From Schistocerca nitens (taxonomy: Eukaryota > Arthropoda > Insecta > Orthoptera > Acrididae), in contig NC_064622.1 in assembly GCF_023898315.1 (NCBI RefSeq), positions 165,560,178-165,624,177 of the forward strand: DNA of 64,000 bases, written 5' to 3'. How positions within the stretch are numbered: position 1 is the first letter of the stretch; every line of letters starts with the position of its first letter. Shown here piece after piece: positions 52,701 to 59,529 of this stretch. The notes below the pieces were generated by a model, which was given only the letters and a program-made list of their open reading frames with translations, had not been told where the DNA came from and made no database searches. The position numbers and the translations under genes were made by a program.

Positions 52701-54297
52701 CCTATAACACAAGTATCTAGAATCATCTCACTGTTACATTCCATCCTGGATTTTCCATTGTTTAATTAGAAGACTCTACTACATAACTTTAGGAACGATG
52801 AAGGAAAGCCAAACAGAAACACAGTGGGCACATAACATGTTTTACATCTACTTACATATTCTGCAAGCCACTGCACAGAACATGATAGAGGGCGCTTTGT
52901 ACTAATATTAGTGACTTTGTCACTCATCAGCTCTCAACTGCGTTATCACCTTCCAACCTAACTTAGATCTCAAACTATCTTTACAGCAGATCTCGAACTA
53001 CGTCTACAGCTAAGCTACAGTCTATCTTTCAGTTGGTACTGGTCAAAGCAAAACGGCATTATTGCAGTCTTCTACACATTTGCCATCTCCCCTAGACCTA
53101 TATAGATCTAGTATAAACAGTACCTAAATCATTATACATTTGCATGCACAGCCATCTCCATTACCGATAGTTCTAGCAAACAACGCTGTCTATGCCACCA
53201 CCAACAAGAATTGAATTACTTACTGCAAACAAATAACTGAAACGTTCAATATTGTTTTGCCAATTCAAACCAAACTGTCATTAATCTTAACCTATACGTT
53301 GCAATAAGCTATGGATCGATTTGTTACCACATGTAAGTTTTCGAATCTGCATTCGTTGAATTCACGAACTCCCATGCAAACTGCCAGCTTCCAACCTAAC
53401 CAAGTTCTCAGGCTATGCTACTGATCGGTCTGTCAACCTAAGTCCAAAAGTAACACAGACGCAAAAGAAATAATGTCATGGTTCTGTTGTCTTTCTGTCT
53501 GCATGTGTACTGCATCATACCCAACATGATGATTATGTTACGAGACGAAGCTGACATCTCGTATCCGTAGGCTTGGTTCACACTGACAGCACACCTCAAA
53601 GACTATATCGATAGCTCGTGTTTTTCACTAGATCTGTTTCAAGAATAAGGATTAACTGAGGAATTTGGATATCAAGATACAGTACTGAACTGTACTGAAC
53701 CTTTCGCGAATGACCAGTCCTTATTACCATGCCTCATACGCGAATGGAGCGGGATGAAATACTGTTACATGGTACAACGGGAATTATACTAATATATTTC
53801 CCAGTCCTTTGCAAGATGTGGATGTTGACGTAGGTTACTTGTTTACACATCCCCGTCGACTCGAGAAACCAATTTTGTGCGAAACGATTATGTAATACCA
53901 CATGAAATTGTGCGATGTATCCAATTACGCAAATGGAATACGATGTAATTACAAAAAAGTGGCTCAGAATAGTTAACATACAAACATATATATTAAAATG
54001 CTAATTTCTCTGACCGAGCAATTACGATTTCGTATGAAATGTAATAACTCTTGAATGAATACAATAGAGCTTAAATGGGTGCTAAGACACAAGTATGCAA
54101 AATCATTACTAATAGCGATCTAATACTGTAACTTGCTAGGCGATCCTTTATTACGAAAATAACACAACTGTATCAGAAAATTAAAAATCATACCTTGGGT
54201 AATACGTGAATCCATGGTACTTAATGCCACCACCATCCGTTGAATAATTCCTCAAACGTCCATAGCTCCACAACCTACTGACAAACCTTCCGAACAT
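34449..54297 (-). CDS. mRpL30: Mitochondrial ribosomal protein L30 (uL30m), 3 exons
   Basis: A structural protein of the large subunit of the mitochondrial ribosome, made in the cytosol and imported. Coding exons are 54297-54194 (104 nt), 43830-43704 (127 nt) and 34736-34449 (288 nt). Together they make 172 codons plus a stop, near the family's usual 160. Donors (CCAAG|GTATGA and GAAAG|GTTTGT) and acceptors (TTACAG|GT and TATAG|AG) are canonical and the phases join (2, then 0). The N-terminus MFGRFVSRLWSYGRLRNYS is basic and lacks acidic residues, as in a mitochondrial targeting peptide. The core has PSKLFMVQRVKALKGRPYWE, then KNIPENNARLWQVKHLVKI and GETLRKHLRLKWLNAW, typical of insect uL30m. 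The introns are 10.4 and 9.0 kb and full of mobile elements. Confidence 0.9.
34740..35460. other. Intron 2 of mRpL30, unassigned part
   Basis: AT-rich intron sequence without a recognisable element. The 35134-35412 frame (hydrophobic) has no homology I can name. Confidence 0.3.
35464..36614 (+). mobile_element. Second RTE-type LINE copy, 5' part (inside mRpL30 intron 2)
   Basis: The 5' part starts with a Cys-rich segment (CGCCRRIVKEGVVCVDCG) and a charged segment (KKKDKRSAEQEAKICVLQ). The endonuclease remains follow: GVGLIINNKIGIRVSYYEQ, then RLYTWKRL and DSDHNLLLMNS. The linker matches the 21395-23778 copy. A Tc1-like element interrupts it at 36616-38021, and the LINE resumes at 38026 exactly where the first copy predicts. 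It runs antisense to the mRpL30 gene. Confidence 0.8.
35638..35770. repeat. Hairpin within the LINE's 5' coding region
   Basis: CAGGAGGCAAAGATTTGTGT at 35638 and its mirror ending at 35770 form ~40 bp arms. The sequence GTTGAACTACATAGATTGA recurs directly at about 35686 and, with one change, at about 35770. The coding region looks locally rearranged by a small inverted duplication. Confidence 0.75.
36616..38021 (+). mobile_element. Tc1-like transposon inserted in the LINE
   Basis: About 1.4 kb, typical for Tc1. The ends CACTAGTGGACATTAAAATTGC and the mirror of CACTACTGGCCATTAAAATTGC are inverted. TA flanks the left end (36614-36615), and a TA lies two bases beyond the right end (38024-38025). 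The interior holds a D,D34E transposase broken by two in-frame stops and one frameshift. The surrounding LINE aligns across the site with the other RTE copy, so the Tc1 insertion came after the LINE. Confidence 0.88.
36847..37886 (+). pseudogene. Tc1-like transposase, broken in three places
   Basis: The copy is almost full length (about 345 residues). The N-terminal helix-turn-helix (GWIVAYRDCSLSYHEMAAHV, GRDPMTVSRIWNRW) ends at a TGA at 37177-37179. A frameshift follows near 37250. The catalytic part then runs TWVYEWQNVIFSDESRF, then FQQDNARPHVAG. A second TGA (37647-37649) precedes HSPDLSPPENVW. D, D and E catalytic residues are all present, in SDESRF, QQDNARPH and PPENVW. Both stops look like CGA-to-TGA changes when set beside the sequence I expect for this family. 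That expectation is from memory. Confidence 0.85.
38026..39860 (+). mobile_element. Second RTE-type LINE copy, 3' part
   Basis: It continues the LINE after the Tc1 insert: a linker (YERLKNEIDRKCKMAKQEW), then RT motifs in broken frames (DFKKNIIIPIPKKPRAD, then FGFW and ADDIVIL) and a C-terminal region (MLRIRWVGHVTNEELLTRI). It ends at about 39860 with GCCACAGCAACAACACAG, corresponding to the (CAA)n tail of the first copy. It is more decayed than the copy at 21395, with many stops and frameshifts. Two runs of 16 Gs (39683-39698 and 39881-39896) interrupt its 3' end. Confidence 0.82.
40010..40890 (+). mobile_element. Decayed LINE with SGNH-like ORF1 and endonuclease start
   Basis: Broken frames recall the esterase-like (SGNH/GDSL) domain found in ORF1 of some CR1/Jockey-group LINEs: VLPLDSNHGR, then FVKVLQCSDQPWVNTAV and ELSRLLLTKMTSHM, then HTKARSLW. 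After 40800 a short piece resembles the start of the following endonuclease (DYTLVVYSCRTNIRKGGV). A Tc1-type element begins at 40894 and cuts it off. It lies in mRpL30 intron 2, antisense to the gene. The family call is tentative. Confidence 0.5.
40894..41420 (-). mobile_element. Tc1-like transposon relic, one end
   Basis: Begins CACTGATGGAAAACAAATTGC after TA (40892-40893). The minus strand encodes a decayed transposase C-terminal half: FQQENAHPHTAVVTQHTVE, then a degraded last block (about 41220-41280) and NQVQQAWNSIPQTDIQYLYN. The other end is missing. It is a different Tc1 family from 36616-38021. Confidence 0.7.
41425..41900. other. Intron 2 stretch ending in CCCAGG-type repeats
   Basis: 41800-41885 holds repeated TTCCCAGG and CCCGGG phrases (AACTCCCGGGATTCG, TTTCCCAGGTTCCTCCCGG), like the terminal part of an unidentified repeat. 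I see nothing else recognisable. Confidence 0.3.
41905..42890 (+). mobile_element. RTE-type LINE 3' part (different family)
   Basis: The 202-codon frame 41919-42527 starts inside the RT domain. It shows VQQGSSLSPLIFIRLMD, then FVFADDIAIWG (catalytic DD), KAVAMKISRT and FNYLSSIISRDG. The C-terminal frame 42604-42798 reads MSALRLKWFGHVKRM, then PGRRPIGWPRKRWTGQV. The 3' end shows CTGATGATGGTGATATT at about 42890. The copy is 5' truncated and has one clear frame change (about 42530). Most of it is open, so it is younger than many neighbours. It lies antisense in mRpL30 intron 2. Confidence 0.82.
41919..42527 (+). CDS. LINE reverse transcriptase fragment, 202 aa open
   Basis: It encodes the catalytic half of a non-LTR reverse transcriptase. 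The FADDIAIWG motif carries the two metal-binding aspartates. The frame ends prematurely at KYKHVK. It has no function in this truncated form. Confidence 0.78.
   Translation: MLYDGCESSVQVGDERSKLFKITRRVQQGSSLSPLIFIRLMDTIIKEIKEEENEDLNAFVFADDIAIWGETEMEVQRRLNYWNTKFKNFKLTVSRNKAVAMKISRTPTHCYIILEGEKVECVKSFNYLSSIISRDGSSKLKVINRITKGSSFFHHVRNLIWDKEVPQTAKQTMHKTYLLPIMMYSLEACVIREKRVKYKHVK
42895..43690. other. Intron 2 of mRpL30, unassigned part
   Basis: No element or gene is recognised. The 43013-43225 frame lacks motifs. Confidence 0.25.
43704..43830 (-). CDS. mRpL30: mRpL30 coding exon 2
   Basis: 127 nt between acceptor GCATTACAG and donor GTTTGT. It encodes FPDFKDPPYEPSKLFMVQRV and KALKGRPYWEKNMMKEIGL, ending in AGK. 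The first base completes the arginine codon begun in exon 1. The RPYWEK segment is a hallmark of the uL30m core. A chance ATG upstream lies in intron sequence and is not a start. Confidence 0.9.
43835..44420. other. Intron 1 of mRpL30, unassigned part
   Basis: Ordinary AT-rich intron sequence near the exon 2 acceptor. Confidence 0.3.
44424..44605 (+). repeat. SINE body fragment with (GAT)n
   Basis: A (GATGAT)n run is followed by TTAACATCCTGTC, then GACTGAGCACTAGCTTGGA and GAAAACCTAAATC. I know this order from a common tRNA-derived SINE of grasshoppers, in which the tRNA head follows the CCTAAATC block. The head is missing here, so the copy is truncated. Confidence 0.6.
44610..45440. other. 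Intron 1 of mRpL30, unassigned part
   Basis: Nothing recognisable. The T-rich sequence at 45440-45462 is the A-rich tail of the following LINE read from the other strand. Confidence 0.3.
46169..46498 (-). CDS. I-type LINE RNase H region (open fragment)
   Basis: The frame includes STFVWTDGSQTE, the first catalytic-aspartate block of an RNase H, preceded by the FHDLRVEL approach strand. The later blocks are shifted into other frames. In this LINE group the domain removes RNA from the cDNA hybrid. Confidence 0.65.
   Translation of the reverse strand: MLYRLQFHDLRVELHNSTFVWTDGSQTECRVKCAFVIGTGSFRYRLMEQQSSSPCIRPCTTSGDTGLSIVSSPQTICVSFKASVCCTLSIPYCYRSRKAITCSLLMEPL
46562..47305 (-). CDS. I-type LINE reverse transcriptase, C-terminal half (open fragment)
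   Basis: 247 open codons: PFIETTKFLGLMLDRKLFWS (RT motif after the catalytic block), SWGADRTTHLHLYRSLVHPK, then LDYGCFLYASA and LNTTRHCGFHLATGTF. This is the thumb and connection region of the RT. The catalytic DD block falls upstream, where the frame is broken. Confidence 0.72.
   Translation of the reverse strand: MSPFLLMILPQTCLIERHFNRLCSWSIDSAFCFSADVTICLNFWRRSWFLPPYLHLGPVALPFIETTKFLGLMLDRKLFWSSHLTYLAVCCTWSLSVLYVLSTSWGADRTTHLHLYRSLVHPKLDYGCFLYASAYSSLLHRLNTTRHCGFHLATGTFYTSLVESLYAETAELPLSYHYDFLLSRYACRLSAMHGHLSYASFNTSFDHQYGARPSSLLPPGVRFRLLLRLLNFMLSATFPMGVKPSPP
47451..47918 (-). CDS. I-type LINE reverse transcriptase, N-terminal half (open fragment)
   Basis: It includes TYCSIWAEGTFPRCWREATV, VPLPKPGKDKHRPSSYRPI and VLASCVCKVMEHMI, the conserved first RT motifs, followed by HCGFRVHRCAVDHLI (motif 2a). 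The frame then drifts off. Confidence 0.78.
   Translation of the reverse strand: MLQHLSVAGKQFLLQTYCSIWAEGTFPRCWREATVVPLPKPGKDKHRPSSYRPIVLASCVCKVMEHMIHAQLLWWLESHNLLTTAHCGFRVHRCAVDHLITFSTHVVVVFLWKSQTDNVFSIWRKPMTPAGGLVSSILSKCRASITASLVSFRNF
48279..49088 (-). CDS. I-type LINE endonuclease (open fragment, 269 aa)
   Basis: An apurinic-type endonuclease domain that nicks target DNA to prime insertion. It shows PHPILLLGDFNARCPLWGS (the GDFN catalytic block), TYSYLDLYFRT and SNDHLPCAVHF. The last carries the catalytic histidine, with Asn where Ser is more usual. The leading QETK block lies in the 49348-49043 frame (VCLQETKLCPHDHF), so a frameshift separates them. Confidence 0.78.
   Translation of the reverse strand: MLLIQGDLHSHPISLTIHLQAVAVCLFLPLLTFYLCTIYIPLPYDVTRANFLQLIGQLPHPILLLGDFNARCPLWGSPRTCPGGAYWTDRLNQLNLFCFNTGSPTFLSDSTHTYSYLDLYFRTAQHAHRLGWSILSDTYSNDHLPCAVHFLPPTPPTCTPKWQLTKANWRLYSSLATFDKQQFHSCDDQVEYLTNVTLTAAECSIPHTSSLPYCVLLVPLCSEVCHDAVRAWRCALHIFNHPPMMANCIRYKQLRAWCHRVLRDSKKAT
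49450..51250 (-). pseudogene. I-type LINE ORF1 (gag-like) region
   Basis: The 182-codon minus frame 50843-50295 contains FLMVSCTEDGQFFAMVNLLI, then LRNGTLLLETTFDSRAQQLL and GVIYTSAVRWSD. I recognise this as the RNA-binding ORF1 of I-type LINEs. Downstream frames are broken. A block of about 75 bp is duplicated directly (49921-49992 and 50405-50480). Confidence 0.6.
49921..50480. repeat. 75 bp direct duplication inside LINE ORF1
   Basis: ACAGGATAGCCATGGAGGAG, then GAAGCTGCAAGCAGTTGTTGT and AGTAGTCTCC occur at 49927 and 50410, spaced about 485 bp. Identity is about 90%. The LINE's ORF1 is therefore partly duplicated or rearranged in this copy. Confidence 0.8.
51305..51750. other. Intron 1 stretch, unassigned
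   Basis: A 92-codon frame (51404-51682) has no motif I can name. No element is recognised. Confidence 0.25.
51767..51996. repeat. Palindromic tRNA-derived SINE with 13 bp target duplication
   Basis: A 230 bp unit flanked by CATAATTAGGTAT (51754-51766 and 51997-52009). Its left part carries a minus-sense tRNA-like head (B box GAGTTCGAGTCTCGG, A-box-like GTAGCTCAGTTTGTAGAGC). Its right end repeats the B-box half and tail in inverse, so 51810-51872 mirrors 51937-51996 almost perfectly. Part of one SINE is therefore joined head to head to a second copy, and one perfect duplication flanks the whole, which implies a single insertion. I know this SINE as abundant in grasshoppers. Confidence 0.88.
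52015..52845. other. Intron 1 of mRpL30, unassigned part
   Basis: No gene or element is recognised. Short frames (52221-52406 and 52315-52503) lack motifs. Confidence 0.25.
52848..52915 (-). repeat. CR1/L2-type LINE tail scrap
   Basis: ACATCTACTTACATATTCTGC followed by AAGCCACTGC resembles the terminal CTACATCTACAT-type motif of the LINE relic at 4965. It is short and weak. Confidence 0.35.
52920..54190. other. Intron 1 of mRpL30 next to exon 1
   Basis: No recognisable element. First-intron sequence beside the promoter often holds control sites, but I see none I could name. Confidence 0.3.
54194..54297 (-). CDS. mRpL30: mRpL30 coding exon 1 (start)
   Basis: It starts at ATG 54297 and ends at donor GTATGA. 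The encoded MFGRFVSRLWSYGRLRNYST is rich in Arg and aromatic residues with no acids, a good mitochondrial presequence. GGGIKYHGFTYYPR follows. A three-codon upstream frame (ATG TTT TGA, 54316-54308) precedes it and might slightly dampen translation. Confidence 0.88.
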
Positions 54298-54307
54298 TCT
54301 TCGAAGA

Positions 54308-54316
54308 TCAAAACAT
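54308..54316 (-). promoter_or_regulatory. Minimal upstream ORF (Met-Phe-stop)
   Basis: ATG TTT TGA lies 10 bases before the mRpL30 start codon in the same transcript strand. Whether it is in the mRNA depends on the unknown transcription start. Confidence 0.4.
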
Positions 54317-54317
54317 A

Positions 54318-54960
54318 AACAACTCACAGATTATCTTTGTATTTCGGAAATACCAAGGACGTATATACTAAGCACCATAGACTTTCCAACAACACGGGTA
54401 TCACGCGAAGTTCACTTCTGCTCCATAATGGACGCATTTCTTAACAATGAATGGAATTATATTCAGGGATAAGATATTATATAATTTTATTTTCTACCGG
54501 GCCACCGGAAAAGCATACCCTACTTCACAACAGTGATAATACCTATCTACGTTACAGTAACAGACAACTTTGAGTTTTATCGTTGACATTGGTTAAGATG
54601 ATAACAAATACCGCATTATCTGTTGAACGGACAGTATCAGTAACTGACGACGTGTAGTGTAATTAATTATTACAGTAGCTAAATGCACCATTTCATGTTT
54701 CTTCAAAATTTATAGTAAGGTCATTTGCATGGGACTTAAATAATGTAGAGTAGACGATCCTAAGAAAGACTATACGCCGGGCGGTTTAGCATAGTTGTGA
54801 AATAATCACTGCAAGTCTGGTGAAACTTGGTGTTGTTACTTTCTGCCAGTGCCGTGTATATACCCAAGGCTGACTTTCTTCATTTCCTTTTGCTGCACTT
54901 TTAATGGACGTTGAGGTTCCCACCACAGCCCAGTATTCACCGAAACCAATTCCTCAAAAT
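54318..54960. promoter_or_regulatory. mRpL30 5' flank, likely promoter region
   Basis: The promoter must lie just upstream of exon 1. I see no clear TATA box at a convincing distance, as expected for a housekeeping gene. If the weak plus-strand exon at 54968 is real, the region would be a bidirectional promoter. Confidence 0.35.
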
Positions 54961-54967
54961 TGAGACA

Positions 54968-54991
54968 ATGGCGATGTGTTCATGCAAAGAT
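54968..54991 (+). CDS. Candidate first exon of a divergent gene (weak)
   Basis: ATGGCGATGTGTTCATGCAAAGAT is followed directly by GTAAGTATG, an excellent splice donor. It would encode MAMCSCKD and continue outside the window or beyond the repeats. An upstream 19-codon frame (MDVEVPTTAQYSPKP...) at 54904 could be an upstream ORF. No downstream exon is identified, so this may be chance. Confidence 0.25.
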
Positions 54992-54997
54992 GTAAGT

Positions 54998-55244
54998 ATG
55001 ATTTCCTCGTTCCTTTTATCTTTCGTTGCAGACTTTAATGTGGTATTCAACGATCTGCATGATTAGACACTCTTTCTGTCGCTCATAGTAGCTGCAGTAT
55101 TATAAATCAGGCACCATGTAACAAATAATAACATTATGCAGATTTACATTCACAGAGTGCGGGTTACTTGCAAATGTTTAAGCATCAGATAAACTTCACA
55201 AATGCACTTGTTAACCTCTTTCATCCAGAAGTAATTAATATATA
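54998..55244. other. Unassigned flank
   Basis: Nothing recognised between the candidate exon and the Penelope-like tail. Confidence 0.25.
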
Positions 55245-55515
55245 TCTTGGATGATGTGACTTACCAAATGAAAGTGCTGGCAGGTCGACAGACACACAGA
55301 CAAACACAAACATACACACAAAATTCAAGCTTTCGCAACAAACTGTTGCCTCATCAGGAAAGAGGGAAGGAGATGGAAAGACGAAAGGATGTGGGTTTTA
55401 AGGGAGAGGGTAAGGAGTCATTCCAATCCCGGGAGCGGAAAGACTTACCTTAGGGGGAAAAAAGGACGGGTATACACTCGCACACACACACATATCCATC
55501 CACACATATACAAAC
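55245..55515 (-). mobile_element. Penelope-like element tail, minus strand
   Basis: Same tail family as 23800-24490 and 25265-25875: GATGTGACTTACCAAATGAAAG, then AAGCTTTCGCAACAAACTG and CCTCATCAGGAAAGAGGG, then ATTCCAATCCCGGGAGCGG. The copy is 5' truncated at a (CACA)n stretch. Confidence 0.8.
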
Positions 55516-55519
55516 TGTT

Positions 55520-56275
55520 ATGCTTATTGGTATGCACAATCACTTTTGTGTTAAACTTTTTTTAACAGATTCCTAATATTTACAAAATTTTACAAATATG
55601 TATGTCAGTTTGACTAGAACAGTACCATTGCATGACATGTGATCGTTACTGGATAAACTATTTATTTATATACCCTCTTTTTGATCTTCCAATGCTTCTC
55701 TGCTTTTTTAAAAGTGTTTATATTGAATAAAAACTGAGTACAGATGATCTGCATTTATATTCAATTTATATAAATTCACAGATACGTAATAATAAATAAT
55801 ATATAAATAATGACATAATATAATAAATATAATAATGAATCAAAGTAAATAATGGTTAAACTTAAAATATGACTGGAATAGTTACTATTGTTGACATGGA
55901 ACTTTGTGACTAACCTTTGAGCACTAGAAGGAAACGTCTTCCCAATCTTACTCAACTAATACATAGTCAAGTTGTTCTATGGTACCCATAATGGATAAAC
56001 TTAATACGTGAACTGAATAATAACTAGTATTCACACGGGACTAACTGATGTTTGAACTATAAACAATAGAAAGAAACATCTTTCCAATCTTATTCAATTA
56101 ATCTACAATCAGAGAGTTCTATGATAGCCACAATAGACAGACTTCAAGTGTGACTGAATAATAACTAGTGTTCAATGAACTGCATGATTAACTGACACTA
56201 GTATATGAGGAGAAGAAAGAAACATTTTTCCAATATGAAATATTTTTAGCTTTGAGTTTTACAAGATTTAAGTTA
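55520..56275. other. Unassigned AT-rich stretch with imperfect repeat
   Basis: Two similar blocks occur: GAAGGAAACGTCTTCCCAATCTTACTCAA at about 55927 and AAGAAACATCTTTCCAATCTTATTCAA at about 56070, with related flanks (GTTCTATG and AATAATAACTAGTATTCA). A third eroded copy may start at 56215. This is a ~145 bp tandem-like array of at least two units with no known family. Confidence 0.45.
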
Positions 56276-56279
56276 GCAT

Positions 56280-57420
56280 TTTGTAGAGCAGAAATGGAGA
56301 AAGGAGGAGTTGTCACAGTCATCAGGAATTGACATAAATGAGAGAACTTAGAAATTATCATAAATTTCTCGCAGAACAGCGCATGAAACCAACAGAAGTA
56401 GAATTTCATAATAAATCCTTCATAATAGTAAATGTATATGACACACCTGCAGGCTACTTTAATCTGTTCTTAAATTATCTTGAAGGTCTACTGACTACTT
56501 AAACACAGAAAAAGAAATAGTTGTTACTGGTGATTTTAATGTAAAATTTCTTAAATATCTCTTCCAGAAATGATTTATTAGTCAGAAATACTATCACTCA
56601 ACATAATTCCTACCAAAAACTTTTTAACTAGGGTAGCTAATTGCTAACAAACAGCTATGGATAATATCTATATAGAAAGGTCTAATGAAATAAAATTTAT
56701 ATTGCAAAAGTAATGGTCAATAGCCTCTCAGACCAATACATGCAGTTCCTTTTGTAACATGTTACTACGGACCAGGATATAAAGCTACTAAATCTGAATT
56801 CAGGAGGGTATTCAGTAAGCGAAAAATAGAGTATTTTAGGATACTTCTTAAAGACATGATCTGATGTATGCAGTAATCATCACATCAGTGAAAAATACGA
56901 CACTTGAGTGATACGTACAGTGCTCGTGGCATCAGTGAAAAATACAACACTTTTATTAATAATGTCCTTACTGTATTTGAATATTGTTTTCCCAAAAAAA
57001 ACTAACCCTGAATAGACCTAAGCTACAAAGAAGTCTTGAATTACTGAAGGAATAAAGTATCATGCAAAATGAAAAGGTAACTGTTTCTGTCAGTCAGAAA
57101 TAGTTCTGATGTTGATGCTATAGCACATTACATTACATATTGCAAATATTAAAGTTAGTAATATGGACATCAAAGCAAACACATTAAGAGAAAAAGACAA
57201 TCACAACAGATAACAAAATAAAGATGATGTTGGATATAGTAAAGGCAGAGACTGGTAGAACCAGACTTGAAGAGGAACATACAGGATCAATAGTAAATAA
57301 CACATTGGTAACCGCTGTTTGCAGTATTTTGAATACTTTTAACTGTTATTGAAAACATGGGGTTTCATGTCCAGTAGATTCTGGCATGGAATACCTCCGA
57401 CCACTCTTAACAAATAACTT
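56280..57420 (+). mobile_element. Jockey-type LINE endonuclease part, decayed
   Basis: Broken plus-strand frames preserve the endonuclease of a Jockey-type LINE: FCRAEMEKGGVVTVI, then EFHNKSFIIVNVYDTP and AGYFNLFLNYLEGLL, then a GDFNVKFL-like piece at about 56530 and an SLSDQY-like piece at about 56725. The reverse transcriptase is not readable. Many stops make it a relic. Confidence 0.6.
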
Positions 57421-57517
57421 TATTGATATGAATATGTCCTTTACAGATAAATTCTAGCATATGATTCCACCTATCAGCTTTGACCAGCGACATCACACTA
57501 GATCCAGAGATCGCACA

Positions 57518-57573
<56 letters not shown>
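57518..57573 (+). repeat. (CA)n microsatellite
   Basis: 28 uninterrupted CA units. Frames on both strands through it are low-complexity artefacts. Confidence 0.95.
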
Positions 57574-57574
<1 letters not shown>

Positions 57575-57964
57575 GATTTGGAAATAATGACGATTAGTGA
57601 TAAACAAACGAATATACGAATATATATCACAGAAACAAAAGATAATATACATACAAACATAAATAATTACAATCATAGAACATATGAGTAATGTTTAACA
57701 ACAAATTATGTGGCAAACAAACTACAACAGATAAATAAAAATTACCACAGAAAGAAAAAGAAATATAGGTACATAAAATAAATTAGAATCATAGTTTATA
57801 TGACTATCTAAAAATCCACAGACAACCTTTATGTCCACTACAAACTCATGGCACCTTAGTATCACAGTAGTACTTAATAATAAATATTACTGCGATAATG
57901 TGGAGGTTTTTGTGACATGGGCAAACTAAAATGTAACATAATAACTGCAAAATGAATTGAATAG

Positions 57965-59515
57965 TAGCATAGGTTCTTTGAAGATAAACTTAGACGTCAA
58001 ATGTACTGAATGGAATTATTGTGTTTAGCATAACATACAATCTAATGTAGCCTACCCATTGTACTTTTTGTACCTCATTTGATATAGACAAAAGTGACAG
58101 TAACAGGAAATAGCAGAAAATGGACTCAGATATTCTAAAAAAAGCATGCTACACACATAAAGAAAATTAATTAAATTTAACAAAACATTGAATTAGGGTT
58201 GGCACCTATCCCAGTTTTGTAGGAATCATCCATACTTTTCTCTAATTATCTCCATCAGTATGACAGTACATACCCTCAAGTCTATCAAATTTTTATATCA
58301 TATTGCTTAATTTTTACTTTCCTGTTCTTAAATAAAATCTTCCCAGTTTTCAAGCTGTAGCATTTCGAATAAAACACTCAATCTTTCGATTCCTATCTCT
58401 GCCATCATCAACAGGAGTAAAGACCACTGACTGCTGGGGCTGGGACAGTATACTGCTTATGTAAACACAACTGCAGCATGTGTCATCAATCAGAGAGGGC
58501 CAAAATGATGTGTACGTGGAAGGTGAGTTGGGCAGCTGATAGCTGCTCTGGCCTGCTGCAAGACTGAGTGATGTCAAGTGGCATGAGGGTGGGGCTCCAC
58601 ATTTGCAACTGCCACTCCCACCTTTCTATAAGTGTCAGCCATGTCTCTCTGCATGCTTTCAATGTCCAAACGTCGCTCTCTCCACCCTCCTAAATGTGTA
58701 CCCCTGGTCTCTGTTAAAATTATAGATTTTTATTACAATCTCAACTGTCTCCTTTATAGCGGAATCCCAATATGTTGATGCATGAGCCAAGACTCTCATC
58801 CTATCAAACTGTATTTTGTGTCCATTTTCCAGGAAATGCTCAGCTATGGCTGAGTTTTAAACGTCCCTTTGTTTAATATGTCACTTGCATTCAGTGCAAC
58901 GCTTCGCAACTGTTTGAATTATTTGACCTACATAGGTTGAAGAAGAAATGATTGGCAGTCAGCATACGATTACTCATCCATTTTCAAGGCAAAAGTGTTT
59001 GTAGCAAAACCTACTCCTACCAACAGGCTTAATAGAAATTCTACTCAAGAACCGACGCTCTGGCGACGATGTAACTGCATGCATTGTGGCCAAGAACACG
59101 TAACAAGAACTCTGGGCTTTGCAGGAGCTGTCCCATTTGCTCAGTGGATATGCAGAATCGCCGATTTGCAACTCGTGTTTGCGTTAAACTTTTTTTCAGT
59201 TAAAGTATCAAACTGTATCCAATTTACACCTCCACAGTGCAGTATCTTGTGTATGTCCCCCTGTAATTGTTGCCTTTACTTAAACATTAAGAGATAACAT
59301 GAACATCTCTCAGACATGAACGACTACTTTGTTTTGTCCATGACACAAATAAAGCCAATAAAAATAATAGTGGACACAGTAACATTGTCTATATTCAATG
59401 AGCTACAAAAAATACAATGGGTAGGCTACATTAGATTGTATGCTATGCTAAACACAATAATTCTGTTCAGTACATTTGACATCTAAGTTTATCTTCAACA
59501 AACCTATGGATACAC
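57965..59515 (-). mobile_element. Penelope-like GIY-YIG part flanked by inverted repeats
   Basis: The minus strand at 58980-58600 encodes a GIY-YIG-type nuclease region of a Penelope-like element in broken frames: SSTYVGQIIQTVAKRCTECK, then NSAIAEHFLENGHKIQFDRM, STYWDSAIKETVEIVIKIYN and NFNRDQGYTFRR. The block is bracketed by ~145 bp inverted repeats (57965-58110 and 59370-59515; shared ACAATCTAATGTAGCCTACC and AATTATTGTGTTTAGCATA), like the inverted terminal copies Penelope-like elements often carry. Confidence 0.7.
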
Positions 59516-59529
59516 ACACACACGAGCAA

